Assembly: GCA_945920185.1 (NCBI GenBank)
Contig: CAMEJP010000006.1
Span: 1 to 53,251, forward strand
Length of the DNA stretch: 53,251 nt
DNA from: an uncultured Eubacterium sp.
GTDB taxonomy: Bacteria; Bacillota; Clostridia; Lachnospirales; Lachnospiraceae
Direction of reading: 5' to 3'
Position numbers and translations under genes: made by a program. This document shows, in pieces, positions 16,020-25,779 of this stretch (its first letter is position 1; each line of letters begins with the position of its first letter). A model generated the notes under the pieces. That model made no database searches. It saw only the letters and a program-made list of their open reading frames with translations, and was not told where the DNA came from.

Positions 16020-16799
16020 ATGTTACAAAACGCTTTATTATTCAATTTCAGTGACCCAAGTTCATCGTTTGAATGGGTAGGCTTTATAGCAAAAAAATAT
16101 AAAGATATGTTTCTTCAGGGTACATATCTTACCCTATATGTAGCTGTTACCGGAACTATAATAGGTTTTATTGTAGGCTTCATACTCGGTATCTTAGAAG
16201 ATATTAAAATCTCAAAAGAAGACAATATAATAAAGAAAGCAGTTTTGTTTTGTATAAAACAGATAGCTAAGATTTATGTTGAAGTATTCAGAGATACGCC
16301 TATGATTGTACAGGCCATGGTTATTTATTTCGGTCTCAGAACAGCAGGAATTTTAATCACACCTATTCCGGCAGGTATCCTTGTTACTACGCTTAACACA
16401 GGCGCGTATATGTCAGAAACAGTAAGAGCCGGCATTAATTCTATTGACATAGGACAGAGAGAAGGTGCACTGGCACTCGGCATGTCCCCTATGAAGGCTA
16501 TGTTCTATATTATAATACCACAGGCATTTAAAAATATTATTCCTGAAATGTCTAACACATTTTTGACAAATCTTAAGATGACATCAGTACTTAATGTTAT
16601 CGGTATCCAGGAACTGTTCATGATGGCAAAGACGGCAGGCGGTATTTATTACAAGTATTATGAGGCATATCTCGTAATTGCCATTATATACTTTGTGCTT
16701 TGCTTTGTATTTAACCGTATTTTTATGTTTATAGAGAAAAAGACAAAGCTAAAGAGCAATTATGTACTTGCGGTAGAATATATGGAAGATACGCAGTAG
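16020..16799 (+). CDS. Amino-acid ABC transporter permease
   Basis: A 259-residue inner-membrane permease of the His/Glu/Gln/Arg class. About five hydrophobic segments are visible (near 33-55, 85-110, 115-135, 185-205 and 222-242). The HisM-type signature TVRAGINSIDIGQREGALALG is at about 138-158, where the EAA loop contacts the ATPase. It is encoded between the binding protein and the ATPase, and one permease gene implies a homodimer. GGGAGAG precedes the ATG. The three genes form a complete importer. Confidence 0.9.
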   Translation: MLQNALLFNFSDPSSSFEWVGFIAKKYKDMFLQGTYLTLYVAVTGTIIGFIVGFILGILEDIKISKEDNIIKKAVLFCIKQIAKIYVEVFRDTPMIVQAMVIYFGLRTAGILITPIPAGILVTTLNTGAYMSETVRAGINSIDIGQREGALALGMSPMKAMFYIIIPQAFKNIIPEMSNTFLTNLKMTSVLNVIGIQELFMMAKTAGGIYYKYYEAYLVIAIIYFVLCFVFNRIFMFIEKKTKLKSNYVLAVEYMEDTQ

Positions 16800-16814
16800 A
16801 AGGGTGGTTTTTGT

Positions 16815-17561
16815 ATGGCTGAGAAAATAATAGAGATTGTAGATTTGAGCAAGTCATTTGGCAATCATGAAGTCCTTCGCAAGATTGATTTTAAGGTTGA
16901 AAAGGGCGAGGTTATATGTATACTTGGTTCATCCGGCTCAGGTAAATCTACACTTTTAAGATGTATAAACAAATTGGAGCATCAGACTTCCGGAAAGATA
17001 TTATATCACGGCAAGGAAGTATCTGACCGCCAGAAAGACGTAAATGAATACAGGTCAAAGGTAGGCATGGTTTTTCAGTCCTTTAACCTTTTCAATAATA
17101 TGACGGTTCTTAAAAACTGTATGGAAGGAACAAGAAAGGTTCTTCATGTTCCTAAGCAGGAAGCTTTTGAAAGAGCAATTAAGCATTTGAAGGCAGTCGG
17201 AATGGCACCTTATATCAATGCTTACCCGGCACAGCTTTCAGGCGGACAGAAACAGCGTGTCGCCATCGCAAGAGGTTTGTGTATGAATCCGGAGGTACTG
17301 CTTTTTGATGAACCTACTTCAGCTCTTGACCCCGAAATGGTAGGAGAAGTTCTGAATGTCATGAAGGAACTTGCACAAACGGGTCTGACTATGGTTATAG
17401 TAACTCATGAGATGGCCTTCGCAAGAGATGTATCCAGCAGAATCATTTTTATGGACAACGGCTATATTGCCGAGGACACTACTTCAAAAGAATTCTTTAC
17501 CAATCCAAAGCATCCTAGGTCAAAAGAGTTTTTGAGTAGATATATATCAGACACCAAATAA
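16815..17561 (+). CDS. Amino-acid ABC transporter ATP-binding protein (GlnQ-like)
   Basis: A 248-residue ATPase that drives the preceding permease. It has Walker [10 protein letters not shown] at 38-46, a Q-loop in VFQSFNLF, the signature LSGGQKQR, Walker [13 protein letters not shown], and the switch histidine in VIVTHEM. The gap from the permease is 15 bases. A GTG/TTG-rich spacer with AGGGTGG provides the ribosome site. Its order and family match polar amino-acid uptake systems. Confidence 0.93.
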   Translation: MAEKIIEIVDLSKSFGNHEVLRKIDFKVEKGEVICILGSSGSGKSTLLRCINKLEHQTSGKILYHGKEVSDRQKDVNEYRSKVGMVFQSFNLFNNMTVLKNCMEGTRKVLHVPKQEAFERAIKHLKAVGMAPYINAYPAQLSGGQKQRVAIARGLCMNPEVLLFDEPTSALDPEMVGEVLNVMKELAQTGLTMVIVTHEMAFARDVSSRIIFMDNGYIAEDTTSKEFFTNPKHPRSKEFLSRYISDTK

Positions 17562-17582
17562 GCTTTGCCTGGTATAGGCTTT

Positions 17583-17616
17583 GCAAATCCTTACAAAGAT
17601 TTGCGGCGGGATTTTT
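17583..17616 (+). other. Weak hairpin before the kinase-like gene
   Basis: GCAAATC/GATTTGC form a 7-bp stem (17583-17604), and a T6 run follows after GGCGGGA. It could be a weak terminator or a processing site between the importer genes and the downstream enzymes. Confidence 0.35.
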
Positions 17617-17634
17617 TAAAAGGAGATGTATGTT

Positions 17635-18264
17635 ATGGAAAAATTTGTAGTGACATTTGCCAGAGGCTTTGGTACGGGCGGTAAGGAAATCGCTTCAAAG
17701 CTGGCAAAGGAATTGGGTATCAACTGTTATGAGAACAGAATTCTTACCCTTGCTTCACAGATGAGCGGACTGGACGAACAGCTTTTTCAGGAGGTAAATG
17801 AAAAGATACGTCAGAATGGCGGTTTTGCAAGCTTTCTGAGAGGACTTCCGCGTTCAAAAAGCTACATTGCACGTAATGAAAAATTTGTTTCGGATGATAC
17901 TCTTTTTGAGTACCAGAGAAAGATTATTGAAAACCTTGCAGATACGGAATCGTGTGTGATTGTAGGAAAATGTGCCGACTATGTGCTGAAAGGAAGAAAT
18001 AATGTGGTAAGTGTGTATATTGAAGCTCCGAGAGCTTTCTGTGTACAAAGAACCATGGAACATATGGGTGTTACGGAGGAGGTTGCGGTGGCAACCATTG
18101 AGCACACGGACAAGTTCAGGGCTGACTATTATGAGTACTACACACACGGTAATTACTGGACCAATCCCATAAATTACGATATCACTTTGAACAGTGAGAA
18201 GGTTGGAATAGATAACTGTGTTAAGGTAATTAAGAATTTACTTGAAATAAAAGGATTAATCTAG
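17635..18264 (+). CDS. Cytidylate kinase-like family protein
   Basis: A 209-residue P-loop protein of the cytidylate-kinase-like family. The N-terminal FARGFGTGGKEIASKLA is the variant P-loop of this group. IVGKCADYVLKG and the later HTDKFRADYYEYYT are also family-like. The true substrate of these proteins is uncertain, and they often occur beside membrane or amino-acid metabolism genes. The ATG at 17635 is preferred over 17626 because AAAGGAG then has 9-base spacing. It lies 18 bases before the aminotransferase gene, which suggests co-transcription. Confidence 0.78.
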   Translation: MEKFVVTFARGFGTGGKEIASKLAKELGINCYENRILTLASQMSGLDEQLFQEVNEKIRQNGGFASFLRGLPRSKSYIARNEKFVSDDTLFEYQRKIIENLADTESCVIVGKCADYVLKGRNNVVSVYIEAPRAFCVQRTMEHMGVTEEVAVATIEHTDKFRADYYEYYTHGNYWTNPINYDITLNSEKVGIDNCVKVIKNLLEIKGLI

Positions 18265-18282
18265 CGTTTGGAGGAATTGATT

Positions 18283-19500
18283 ATGAAACTTAAAGATACA
18301 GGACTTACAATTGATGAAGTAAAAGATTTAGCCAAGAAGTATATGATTGAGACGTACGAAAGATACGATTTTGTGGCAGAAACAGCAAAGGATCAGTATA
18401 TGTATGACCCGAACGGAGTTGCTTACCTTGATTTTTATGCAGGTATTGCGGTAAACAGTGCAGGTAACTGTAATGAGAAGATTGTTAAGGCAGTTCAGGA
18501 GCAGGCAGCAGACCTTATGCAGACATTTAACTATCCGTATACCATTCCGCAGGTGCTTCTTGCAAAGAAGGTTTGTGAGACAATAGGAATGGATAAGATA
18601 TTTTTCCAGAATTCAGGCGCAGAAGCTAATGAGGCTATGATTAAGATGGCAAGAAAGTACGGCGTTGAAAAATACGGTCCTCATAAGTATAACATTGTCA
18701 CAGCCAAAATGTCTTTTCACGGCAGAACATTTGGTGCCATGAGTGCTACCGGACAGCCTGACAATGCGTGTCAGATAGGCTTTGGTAATATGACTCCGGG
18801 CTTTACATATGCAGATTATAATGATCTTGAATCCTTCAAGGCGGCTTATACGGAAAATACGATTGCCATGATGGTAGAGCCTGTACAGGGCGAAGGCGGC
18901 GTTCATCCTGCAACTAAAGAGTTTTTGACAGGACTTCGTGAATTCTGTGATGAAAAGGGAATCCTCCTTCTTCTTGACGAGGTTCAGACAGGATGGTGCA
19001 GAACAGGTGCGGTTATGAGCTATATGAATTACGGAATTAAGCCTGATATTGTATCCATGGCTAAGGCTTTGGGAGGTGGTATGCCTATCGGAGCAATTTG
19101 TGCCACCGCTGAGGTTGCCAAAGCATTTACACCAGGCTCACATGGTTCCACATTCGGCGGACATCCTGTATGCTGTGCCGCTGCCCTTGCAGAAGTAAAT
19201 GAACTGCTTGACAGAGACCTTGCCGGAAATGCAAAGAAGATGGGCGATTACTTCTGTGCTAAACTTGAAACACTGCCTCATGTTAAGGAAGTAAGACATC
19301 AGGGACTTTTTGTAGGCGTAGAATTTGATGACAGCATCAACAGTGTTGATGTAAAGCACGAGTGTCTGCACAGAAGACTCCTTGTGACGGCAATAGGTTC
19401 GCATATAGTACGTATGGTACCTCCTCTTATCATAAATGAAGAGGATTGCGATAAGGCATTTGAAATTATCAAGGCTTCCGTGGAGAGTCTGTCTGAGTAG
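18283..19500 (+). CDS. Class III pyridoxal-phosphate aminotransferase (acetylornithine/GABA type)
   Basis: A 405-residue aminotransferase. The cofactor lysine is K261 in MAKALGGGMPIGA, the phosphate-binding loop is NSGAEANEAMIKMARK, and LLLDEVQTGWCRTG holds the conserved Asp. The family transfers the terminal amino group of ornithine derivatives, GABA or related diamines to 2-oxoglutarate. Since the next gene, starting 14 bases on, is an alcohol dehydrogenase, the aldehyde formed may be reduced directly. No other arginine-synthesis gene is nearby, which argues against a plain argD. The ATG is chosen for GGAGG 8 bases upstream. Specificity is open. Confidence 0.85.
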   Translation: MKLKDTGLTIDEVKDLAKKYMIETYERYDFVAETAKDQYMYDPNGVAYLDFYAGIAVNSAGNCNEKIVKAVQEQAADLMQTFNYPYTIPQVLLAKKVCETIGMDKIFFQNSGAEANEAMIKMARKYGVEKYGPHKYNIVTAKMSFHGRTFGAMSATGQPDNACQIGFGNMTPGFTYADYNDLESFKAAYTENTIAMMVEPVQGEGGVHPATKEFLTGLREFCDEKGILLLLDEVQTGWCRTGAVMSYMNYGIKPDIVSMAKALGGGMPIGAICATAEVAKAFTPGSHGSTFGGHPVCCAAALAEVNELLDRDLAGNAKKMGDYFCAKLETLPHVKEVRHQGLFVGVEFDDSINSVDVKHECLHRRLLVTAIGSHIVRMVPPLIINEEDCDKAFEIIKASVESLSE

Positions 19501-19513
19501 GAGGCGCGTCGTT

Positions 19514-20644
19514 TTGAAGTTTAATTATAATCTTCCGATAAACTTGCATTTCGGACATGGCAGGGTGGAAGAGGTCGGTACCATAACGGCTTCCTACGGA
19601 AAAAAAGCATTGATAGTTACCGGAGGCTCAAGTACAAAAAAAACAGGTCTTCTTGATAAGGTGATTGACCTTTTGAAAGCACAAGGCGTTGAGTCCGTAG
19701 TATTTGACAAGGTTAAGCCGAATCCTTTGACCGTAACGGCAGAGGAAGGCGCAGAACTGGCAAAGCAGGAAAAATGTGACTGCGTATTGGGACTTGGTGG
19801 CGGAAGCATTATGGATTGTGCAAAGAGCATCGCATTTATCGTAAAAAATGACGGAGACATCAACGACTACATATTCGGCAGAAAGGCAGGAACAGAAAGC
19901 CTTCCGCTGATTCTCGTTCCTACTACATGTGGTACGGGAAGCGAGGGCAACGGCTTTGCGGTTCTTACAAATCCTGAAAACGGTGACAAGAAATCTCTTC
20001 GCGGTAATGCCATAATTGCCAAGGCATCCATTATAGATTCAGACCTTTGCAGAACAATGCCAAAGAGTGTTCTGGCAAGCGTTGGCTTTGACGCATTGTG
20101 CCACTGTATGGAGGCTTATGTATCAAAGATTTCGCAGCCTTTGACAGATTATATGAGCGTTGAAGGTATAAGACTTGTTGGAGAAAATCTTGTAAAGGTA
20201 TATGAAGGCGATGATGACAGTGAAGCATGGGACAGTCTTGCATGGGCAAGCACGCTTGGCGGCATGGTTATCAATACTGCCGGAGTTGCGCTTCCGCACG
20301 GTATGGAGCATCCTGCAAGCGGCCTTAGAGACATTGTTCATGGCAGGGGATTGGCAGCACTTACACCTGTTATCACAGAGGAAAGTGTTGTCGGAAATCC
20401 TGAAAAATATACGGTTATTTCAAAGCTTATAAGAGGCACGTCATATCTTGACTGTGCCGACACTATAAGAAAATTGTTGGAAAAGATTGATTTATGCACT
20501 AATCTTTCATCACAGGGTATTCAGTCGGAAGACATACCATGGATGACAGATAACTGCTTTAAGGTATCACTTGCAAGCATAAACAATCATCCTGTTCTAT
20601 TTGACAGAGATGGAATTGCCAGGCTTTATGAAAAGGCACTTTAG
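19514..20644 (+). CDS. Iron-containing alcohol dehydrogenase
   Basis: A 376-residue group III (iron-dependent) alcohol dehydrogenase. The NAD-binding part has GLGGGSIMDCAKSIAF and PTTCGTGSE. Probable metal ligands are the Asp and His in GFDALCHCMEAY and the His residues in PHGMEHPASGL and VHGRGLAAL. The likely job is reduction of an aldehyde with NAD(P)H, possibly the semialdehyde product of the upstream aminotransferase, for example succinate semialdehyde to 4-hydroxybutyrate. The start is TTG, supported by AGGAGG 9 bases upstream that overlaps the stop codon of the previous gene. A hairpin follows the stop. Confidence 0.88.
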   Translation: MKFNYNLPINLHFGHGRVEEVGTITASYGKKALIVTGGSSTKKTGLLDKVIDLLKAQGVESVVFDKVKPNPLTVTAEEGAELAKQEKCDCVLGLGGGSIMDCAKSIAFIVKNDGDINDYIFGRKAGTESLPLILVPTTCGTGSEGNGFAVLTNPENGDKKSLRGNAIIAKASIIDSDLCRTMPKSVLASVGFDALCHCMEAYVSKISQPLTDYMSVEGIRLVGENLVKVYEGDDDSEAWDSLAWASTLGGMVINTAGVALPHGMEHPASGLRDIVHGRGLAALTPVITEESVVGNPEKYTVISKLIRGTSYLDCADTIRKLLEKIDLCTNLSSQGIQSEDIPWMTDNCFKVSLASINNHPVLFDRDGIARLYEKAL

Positions 20645-20677
20645 GCTTTCTTTCTCTCATACATCCCATTTTAAAAG

Positions 20678-20708
20678 GCAAGGCGTCAAATTAAATTTGA
20701 CGCCTTGC
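20678..20708 (+). terminator. Probable terminator after the alcohol dehydrogenase gene
   Basis: A perfect 14-bp stem (GCAAGGCGTCAAAT with its complement) and a 3-base loop. Only a short T tract follows, so termination may need more than the hairpin. Confidence 0.65.
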
Positions 20709-20780
20709 TTGTCATATCTGACAAAATCTTTTATCTCCGGTTTAAATATATTTTTTGCCATAGTATTTATATTATGTTTG

Positions 20781-20789
20781 TGATATAAT
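20781..20789 (+). promoter_or_regulatory. Extended -10 promoter of the chemoreceptor gene
   Basis: TGATATAAT is a full extended -10 element. No good -35 stands 16-18 bases upstream. Confidence 0.5.
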
Positions 20790-20844
20790 ACATTTGAGGA
20801 TGCTAAGAATGCTCCCCTACAAAGTTAGGTAAGGAGATAAAAGG

Positions 20845-22548
20845 ATGAACGAGAAGAAAACAAAAAATGGATTGGCAATTAAAATGTTGCTTATAACGGG
20901 AGTAGCGATACTGCTTTTGTATGCAGGCTTTCTTGTTACGGCAATCACAAGCAGCCGGAACAATACCAAAAAATTATATAGTGAGAAGATTACAAGCATA
21001 GCTGTATCAGTTACGGAGTCATATGATTGTATGATGGACGGCGATTACTCACTTAAAGACGGTAAGGTATATAAGGGAGATATTGCGCTGACTGAGGATT
21101 TGTTAGACAGAATCAATCAGGAAGACGGCGTACATATGACTGTCTTTTATGGAGATACGAGATATCTGACGACCATAAAGGATTCAGACGGCAACAGAAT
21201 TATCGGAACCAAGGCGTCTGACGAAGTTATTGATTCGGTATTGAAAAAAGGAAAAGCATACACTACGGAGGGTGTAGATATTCAGGGAGTGAAGTATTTT
21301 GCAACTTATGAGCCTTTGAAAAACGGTGACGAGGTTGTCGGTATACTGTTTATAGGATTGGAACAAAGTAAGATATATGGAGCGATTAAAACATTAGTAA
21401 TCCGACTTGTGGTTGTCGGAAGCATTTTGGTTGTTTTGCTTTTGGTTATATCTTCGGTAGAAAATCTGCTGATTGTTAAGACTGTTAATTCAGTGGCAAA
21501 GGATTTGGATACTCTTACAAACGGTAATTTGGATATAGACTGCCGTGCCATGAAGGTAAATGAAAAGGACGAACTTGGTGCTTTGGCATTTAACGCAAAT
21601 AAGTTATCGGCAAAGTTAAAGGAAATTTTAGGTGCCATTCAAAGCAACAGTGATGTTTTAAACAATGATTCTTCAAAGCTTTACAAGGTAGTGGAGGAAA
21701 CTTTGGAATCTGTTTCAAATGTAGTGGCTGCCATGGAGGATGTGGCTTCTGAAGCTACAAGCCAGGCTGAAACGGCGGCGGATCTGATGGCAAATATTGA
21801 AGAATTATCCGCAAATCTGGATATGATATCAAGCCAGGTTGAGTCGCTGGATCAGACGACGCGTTCCGTATCGGGTGTAGCTGAAAATACAAAAGAAACA
21901 ATGCTTGAATTATTACAGAGTAACGCCAATACGAAGAACAGTATTGAGGCTATTGTTACGCAGAGCAAGGATACGCTTCAGGCAGTTGAGGAAATTAACA
22001 GTATAGTTATGGCTATAGAGGAAATTACAAGCCAGACAAATCTTTTGAGCCTGAATGCAAGTATTGAAGCTGCCAGAGCGGGCGATGCAGGTAAGGGCTT
22101 TGCAGTGGTGGCAGGAGAGATCGGAAAACTTGCACAGGAAAGTGCGGATTCTGCACAGAGAATAACAGAGATTACAGAGAATATAATTGCAAAGGTTGAA
22201 AAGTCGGCTGCTCTCAGTGATGAATTGAATAGAAATGCCGTAATACAAATCAGTAAGCTTGATGAAACACATAAGTCAATGGAAAAAGTTATTGACGGTG
22301 TAATGAATATTAATAAAAATACAGATAATATCAATACCGAAGTAAAGAGCCTTGAACAGGTTAAGATGAATATTGGAGAAGCAACTGAGAAGTTATCTGC
22401 TTCATCACAGGAAAATGCGGCAGCGGCACAGGAAACCTCTGCCAGTGCTACTGTCATCGAGGGCAATATGTCGCTTCTTAAAAATTCAAGTAATGATATT
22501 TCAAATGTTGCCGCGGACCTGAAAGAAGCAATCAGTTATTTTAAGTAG
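20845..22548 (+). CDS. Methyl-accepting chemotaxis protein (single Cache, HAMP, MA domains)
   Basis: A 567-residue transmembrane chemoreceptor. Membrane segment 1 spans about 12-33 and segment 2 about 181-205. Between them lies an extracellular single-Cache-type sensor with [34 protein letters not shown] linker (210-260) leads to the signalling domain, whose hairpin tip [18 protein letters not shown] starts near residue 391. Such receptors control CheA at the cell pole. No che or flagellar gene is in the window. The ribosome site AAGGAG is 11 bases from the ATG, with a closer AAAGG. Confidence 0.92.
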   Translation: MNEKKTKNGLAIKMLLITGVAILLLYAGFLVTAITSSRNNTKKLYSEKITSIAVSVTESYDCMMDGDYSLKDGKVYKGDIALTEDLLDRINQEDGVHMTVFYGDTRYLTTIKDSDGNRIIGTKASDEVIDSVLKKGKAYTTEGVDIQGVKYFATYEPLKNGDEVVGILFIGLEQSKIYGAIKTLVIRLVVVGSILVVLLLVISSVENLLIVKTVNSVAKDLDTLTNGNLDIDCRAMKVNEKDELGALAFNANKLSAKLKEILGAIQSNSDVLNNDSSKLYKVVEETLESVSNVVAAMEDVASEATSQAETAADLMANIEELSANLDMISSQVESLDQTTRSVSGVAENTKETMLELLQSNANTKNSIEAIVTQSKDTLQAVEEINSIVMAIEEITSQTNLLSLNASIEAARAGDAGKGFAVVAGEIGKLAQESADSAQRITEITENIIAKVEKSAALSDELNRNAVIQISKLDETHKSMEKVIDGVMNINKNTDNINTEVKSLEQVKMNIGEATEKLSASSQENAAAAQETSASATVIEGNMSLLKNSSNDISNVAADLKEAISYFK

Positions 22549-22591
22549 ATTTTAGAGACGGACAGCATTATTTACGGAGATTGATACATTT

Positions 22592-22894
22592 ATGCAGGAA
22601 ATGTCGGAAGATTTAAAAAAATACATAAGCAGTCAGGATTTTATGAAAATAGGACAGGCTGTCACCCATAATCAGTGGGTGGCGGCTTCCATGGCTGTTC
22701 AAAGGCTGATTGACGGTGCACGCAAACTTGAACTTAAAGGCTTTGAAAGACCTCTTGTGGGACTTAAACAGGCGGTATTGAGAAAAAATGTTGCTGAAGC
22801 AAAGCAGACGCTTGCACAGGTTATGGTAAAGCGTGTTGATATGTATAAGCAACTGTTTGAACCGATACAGGTAAGCAATGAGTCGGATTGCTGA
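22592..22894 (+). CDS. Small helical protein of unknown function downstream of the chemoreceptor
   Basis: A 100-residue protein predicted to be almost all helix, with repeated LxxAR/K-type segments, and no membrane segment. It begins 43 bases after the chemoreceptor stop, on the same strand, and nothing separates them, so they are likely co-transcribed. The size and composition would fit a phosphotransfer or adaptor helix bundle, but no phospho-accepting histidine motif is clear. An alternative ATG three codons downstream (22601) is possible, as GGAG is 12 bases from the first. I do not recognise the family. Confidence 0.65.
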   Translation: MQEMSEDLKKYISSQDFMKIGQAVTHNQWVAASMAVQRLIDGARKLELKGFERPLVGLKQAVLRKNVAEAKQTLAQVMVKRVDMYKQLFEPIQVSNESDC

Positions 22895-22978
22895 TGTCCC
22901 GTTTGACGGCATAAAGAAAAATAAATTGAATGTTATTGATGTATACATGCCAAAACTCTTCCATTATTGTTTAAAATA

Positions 22979-22987
22979 TGATACAAT
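22979..22987 (+). promoter_or_regulatory. Extended -10 promoter of the 7TM-EAL gene
   Basis: TGATACAAT lies 40 bases before the start codon. The -35 region is poor (TTCCAT at 17 bases). Confidence 0.45.
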
Positions 22988-23026
22988 TTTAACAAATATA
23001 GTGCGGATATAGGGAGAAGGTGTTTT

Positions 23027-24973
23027 GTGCAGCCGATAATCTATTTTGATATAAGCGCAGTTATCATATTAATGCTGCTGCTTTTTACCATAAGGTTTAA
23101 GCGTATGACTCGCGGAACGGAAAACAGAGTCTTTTTGACGCTTGTTATAATTTCATTTGTTGCCGCCGTTTTCAGCCTTATTACTGCCATAATGGCTACT
23201 TATCCTTTCTACTTCAGTAAAAATGTGCATATAGTGTTTCACTCTATCTATCTTGTGTCGCGAAATATGATAGGACTTGCTTATGTTGTATACATAATAG
23301 CTATCAGCGATACATGGCACAAATTTATGAAAAGTATGGTAAGCGTCATTCTTCTGCTGTTGCCTTATGTAGTGGTAGTTGCCTGCGTTATAGCAAATTT
23401 TTGGACCGAAAATGTGTTTTATATGGATGATAAACTTACATATACTCACGGTGATAAGTTTTTTATCTTGTATATAAGCGCAGTATTTTATATAATTTTT
23501 GGTATGACATATCTGTATAAGTACAGAAGGCTTGTTAGGTTTGACAAGAGGGTGGCACTTTATGCCCTTATACCTATTACCGTAGCGTCTTTGCTGATTC
23601 AGCTTTTATATACCGGTATGCTGGTTGAGATGTTTGCAACTGCCGCTTCAGTCCTTTTCTTTATGATTACGATTCAAAGACCGGAGGATGTGGTGGACTC
23701 TTATACGGGGCTTAAGAAGCGTGCTACTTATAATGCAGAGATTACAAGAAGTTTTGAAAGCGAAAAGGAATTTGATGTAATTGCCGTTAATATACTGAAT
23801 TATAATATGCTTCTTGCAATGTTTGGACTGGAATCAGAGTATGTGCTCTTGGGAAAACTTGCAAAGGTCATAACCGAGGAATGCCAAAAGTGCAATTTCC
23901 ATGCGCAGGCGTACTATCTTGATAGAGGACGTTTCAGGTTTGCACTTGGAGAGAGACATAGAAAATATACGGATACGCTGGCTAAGGATATATGTAGCAG
24001 ATTGAATGAAGATATAAGTTTTAACGGTGCAGGAATAAGGCTTACCTTTAACATCAGTGTGACAAGATGCCCTGCGGATGCGGGTGATTATCATTCATTC
24101 TTTATGCTCGATAATGAGATTGAAAATATAGTTAAGACCTCAGGCAGCGTGACTTATGTGTCAGATGTGGTTAAAGACAGTCATATACAGCTTAATGCGG
24201 AACTTGACAACATTATAGAGGATGCTCTTGCAAACAGAAAATTTGAGGTGTATTACCAGCCTATATTTTCTGTAAAAGATAATCGCTTTACTTCAGCTGA
24301 GGCTCTTTTGAGATTAAAAAATGAAAAATATGGTTTTATACCACCGGATGTTTTTATCGCGGCTGCGGAGAAAAGCGGAGCGATATACCGTCTGGGAGAA
24401 TATGTACTGACGGAGGTGTGCAGTTTTATATCGGGCGATGAGTTTAAGTCACTTGGACTTGAATATATAGAGGTAAATCTGTCTGTCGCACAATGTATGC
24501 AGAGTGAATTGGCTGACACCGTAATAAGAATAATGAATGAGTACAATGTAAAGCCGGAACAGATAAATCTTGAAATTACGGAGACGGCTGCAAGTTATGC
24601 ACAGAATGTTATGATGGATAATCTTGAGAAGCTGTCTGATGCAGGAATCAGTTTCTCACTTGATGATTATGGTACAGGATATTCAAATATAAAGAGAGTT
24701 GCTTCACTGCCGCTTAAGATTGTCAAACTTGATAAAACATTTGTCAGCAGCGAGGGCAACACAAGACTTTGGATTATACTTAAAAATACGATTACAATGC
24801 TTAAGGAAATGAATATGGAGATAGTAGTGGAAGGAGTGGAAACCAAGGACCTTGCAGATAATTTTTCACAGCTTGAGTGTGAATACATACAGGGCTATTA
24901 CTATTCAAAGCCTATTCCAAAGCAGCAATTTATTGAATTTATATTAAATGACAGAAAGGTAAACTCAAGATAG
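23027..24973 (+). CDS. Membrane-anchored EAL phosphodiesterase with degenerate GGDEF
   Basis: A 648-residue membrane protein. About seven hydrophobic segments fill residues 5-217, then a degenerate GGDEF fold (225-385) in which the signature reads LDRGRF (298-303), then an EAL domain (390-645). EAL is exact (SAEALLRL, E425), with [36 protein letters not shown] and [10 protein letters not shown]. It should hydrolyse c-di-GMP at the membrane in response to an input to the 7TM part. The start codon is GTG, with GGGAGAAGG upstream. It is followed 22 bases later by the PocR mini-chemoreceptor gene. Confidence 0.87.
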   Translation: MQPIIYFDISAVIILMLLLFTIRFKRMTRGTENRVFLTLVIISFVAAVFSLITAIMATYPFYFSKNVHIVFHSIYLVSRNMIGLAYVVYIIAISDTWHKFMKSMVSVILLLLPYVVVVACVIANFWTENVFYMDDKLTYTHGDKFFILYISAVFYIIFGMTYLYKYRRLVRFDKRVALYALIPITVASLLIQLLYTGMLVEMFATAASVLFFMITIQRPEDVVDSYTGLKKRATYNAEITRSFESEKEFDVIAVNILNYNMLLAMFGLESEYVLLGKLAKVITEECQKCNFHAQAYYLDRGRFRFALGERHRKYTDTLAKDICSRLNEDISFNGAGIRLTFNISVTRCPADAGDYHSFFMLDNEIENIVKTSGSVTYVSDVVKDSHIQLNAELDNIIEDALANRKFEVYYQPIFSVKDNRFTSAEALLRLKNEKYGFIPPDVFIAAAEKSGAIYRLGEYVLTEVCSFISGDEFKSLGLEYIEVNLSVAQCMQSELADTVIRIMNEYNVKPEQINLEITETAASYAQNVMMDNLEKLSDAGISFSLDDYGTGYSNIKRVASLPLKIVKLDKTFVSSEGNTRLWIILKNTITMLKEMNMEIVVEGVETKDLADNFSQLECEYIQGYYYSKPIPKQQFIEFILNDRKVNSR

Positions 24974-24995
24974 TGTCTTGGGCAGGAAAAAAGTT

Positions 24996-25769
24996 ATGAG
25001 GATTGAAGAATTTACAGATATGGTGCAGTTTGAGGCTATTATGGAGAACTGGGCAAAGTCTACGGGACTGGCAACGGTGGCAGTGGGTGCAGACGGCAAA
25101 TACATTTCTAAGTGTTACAATTTCACTGAGTTTTGTATTGATTTGACAAGAGGAAGCAAAGAAGGTTTGAAACGCTGTGAAAAATGTGACCGCGAAGGAA
25201 AGGGCTGTTACTATTGCCATGCTGGACTTATGGATTTTGGTATCCCGATAACTCTTAGCGATGGAACAGTACTTGGCTCCATCATAGGCGGACAGGCGCT
25301 TCCGGAGGAGCCGGATGAAGAAAAATTCCGCAGAATAGCGAGAGAACTTGGTATTGACGAGGAAAGATACATAAAGGCACTTTCTAAGGTGGCAAGAAAG
25401 ACAAGAGAAGAGATTGAGGCAAGTGCAGAACTTCTCGGAAGTGTGATCAATATGTTTGTGCGTCAGTCTTATGTTGAAAAGGAAAATAATGAACTTCTTA
25501 AAAGTCTTCAGGATGGAATTGCGGAGGCTGACAAGCAGATTTCTGACATATCAAAGATTACAAAGGATATATCAGCATATAGTCAAAAGCAGAATATGCT
25601 TGCACTGAATGCAAGTATTGAGGCTGCAAGAGCAGGCGAAGCCGGAAGAGGCTTCGTTGTGGTAGCGTCGGAGGTTAAGAATCTTGCCAATAATATGGCT
25701 GCGTCTAGCAAGAAGATTAATACTGCGTTAAATCTTCTTACGGGAACGTTTGAAAAAATAAAGAGGTAG
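24996..25769 (+). CDS. Soluble PocR-domain protein with a truncated chemoreceptor signalling segment
   Basis: A 257-residue cytoplasmic protein. Residues 1-165 match the PocR sensory domain, with the cysteine-rich [18 protein letters not shown] and [12 protein letters not shown]. After a helical linker, residues 195-255 keep the conserved chemoreceptor tip ([19 protein letters not shown] and [12 protein letters not shown]), but the long methylation helices are missing. No transmembrane segment exists. The ATG at 24996 is favoured over a TTG at 24978 because AGGAAAA is well placed. It could dock onto full-length receptor arrays or CheW, or act as a separate sensor. It lies 22 bases after the 7TM-EAL gene. 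Confidence 0.8.
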   Translation: MRIEEFTDMVQFEAIMENWAKSTGLATVAVGADGKYISKCYNFTEFCIDLTRGSKEGLKRCEKCDREGKGCYYCHAGLMDFGIPITLSDGTVLGSIIGGQALPEEPDEEKFRRIARELGIDEERYIKALSKVARKTREEIEASAELLGSVINMFVRQSYVEKENNELLKSLQDGIAEADKQISDISKITKDISAYSQKQNMLALNASIEAARAGEAGRGFVVVASEVKNLANNMAASSKKINTALNLLTGTFEKIKR

Positions 25770-25779
25770 AAAGAGAATT

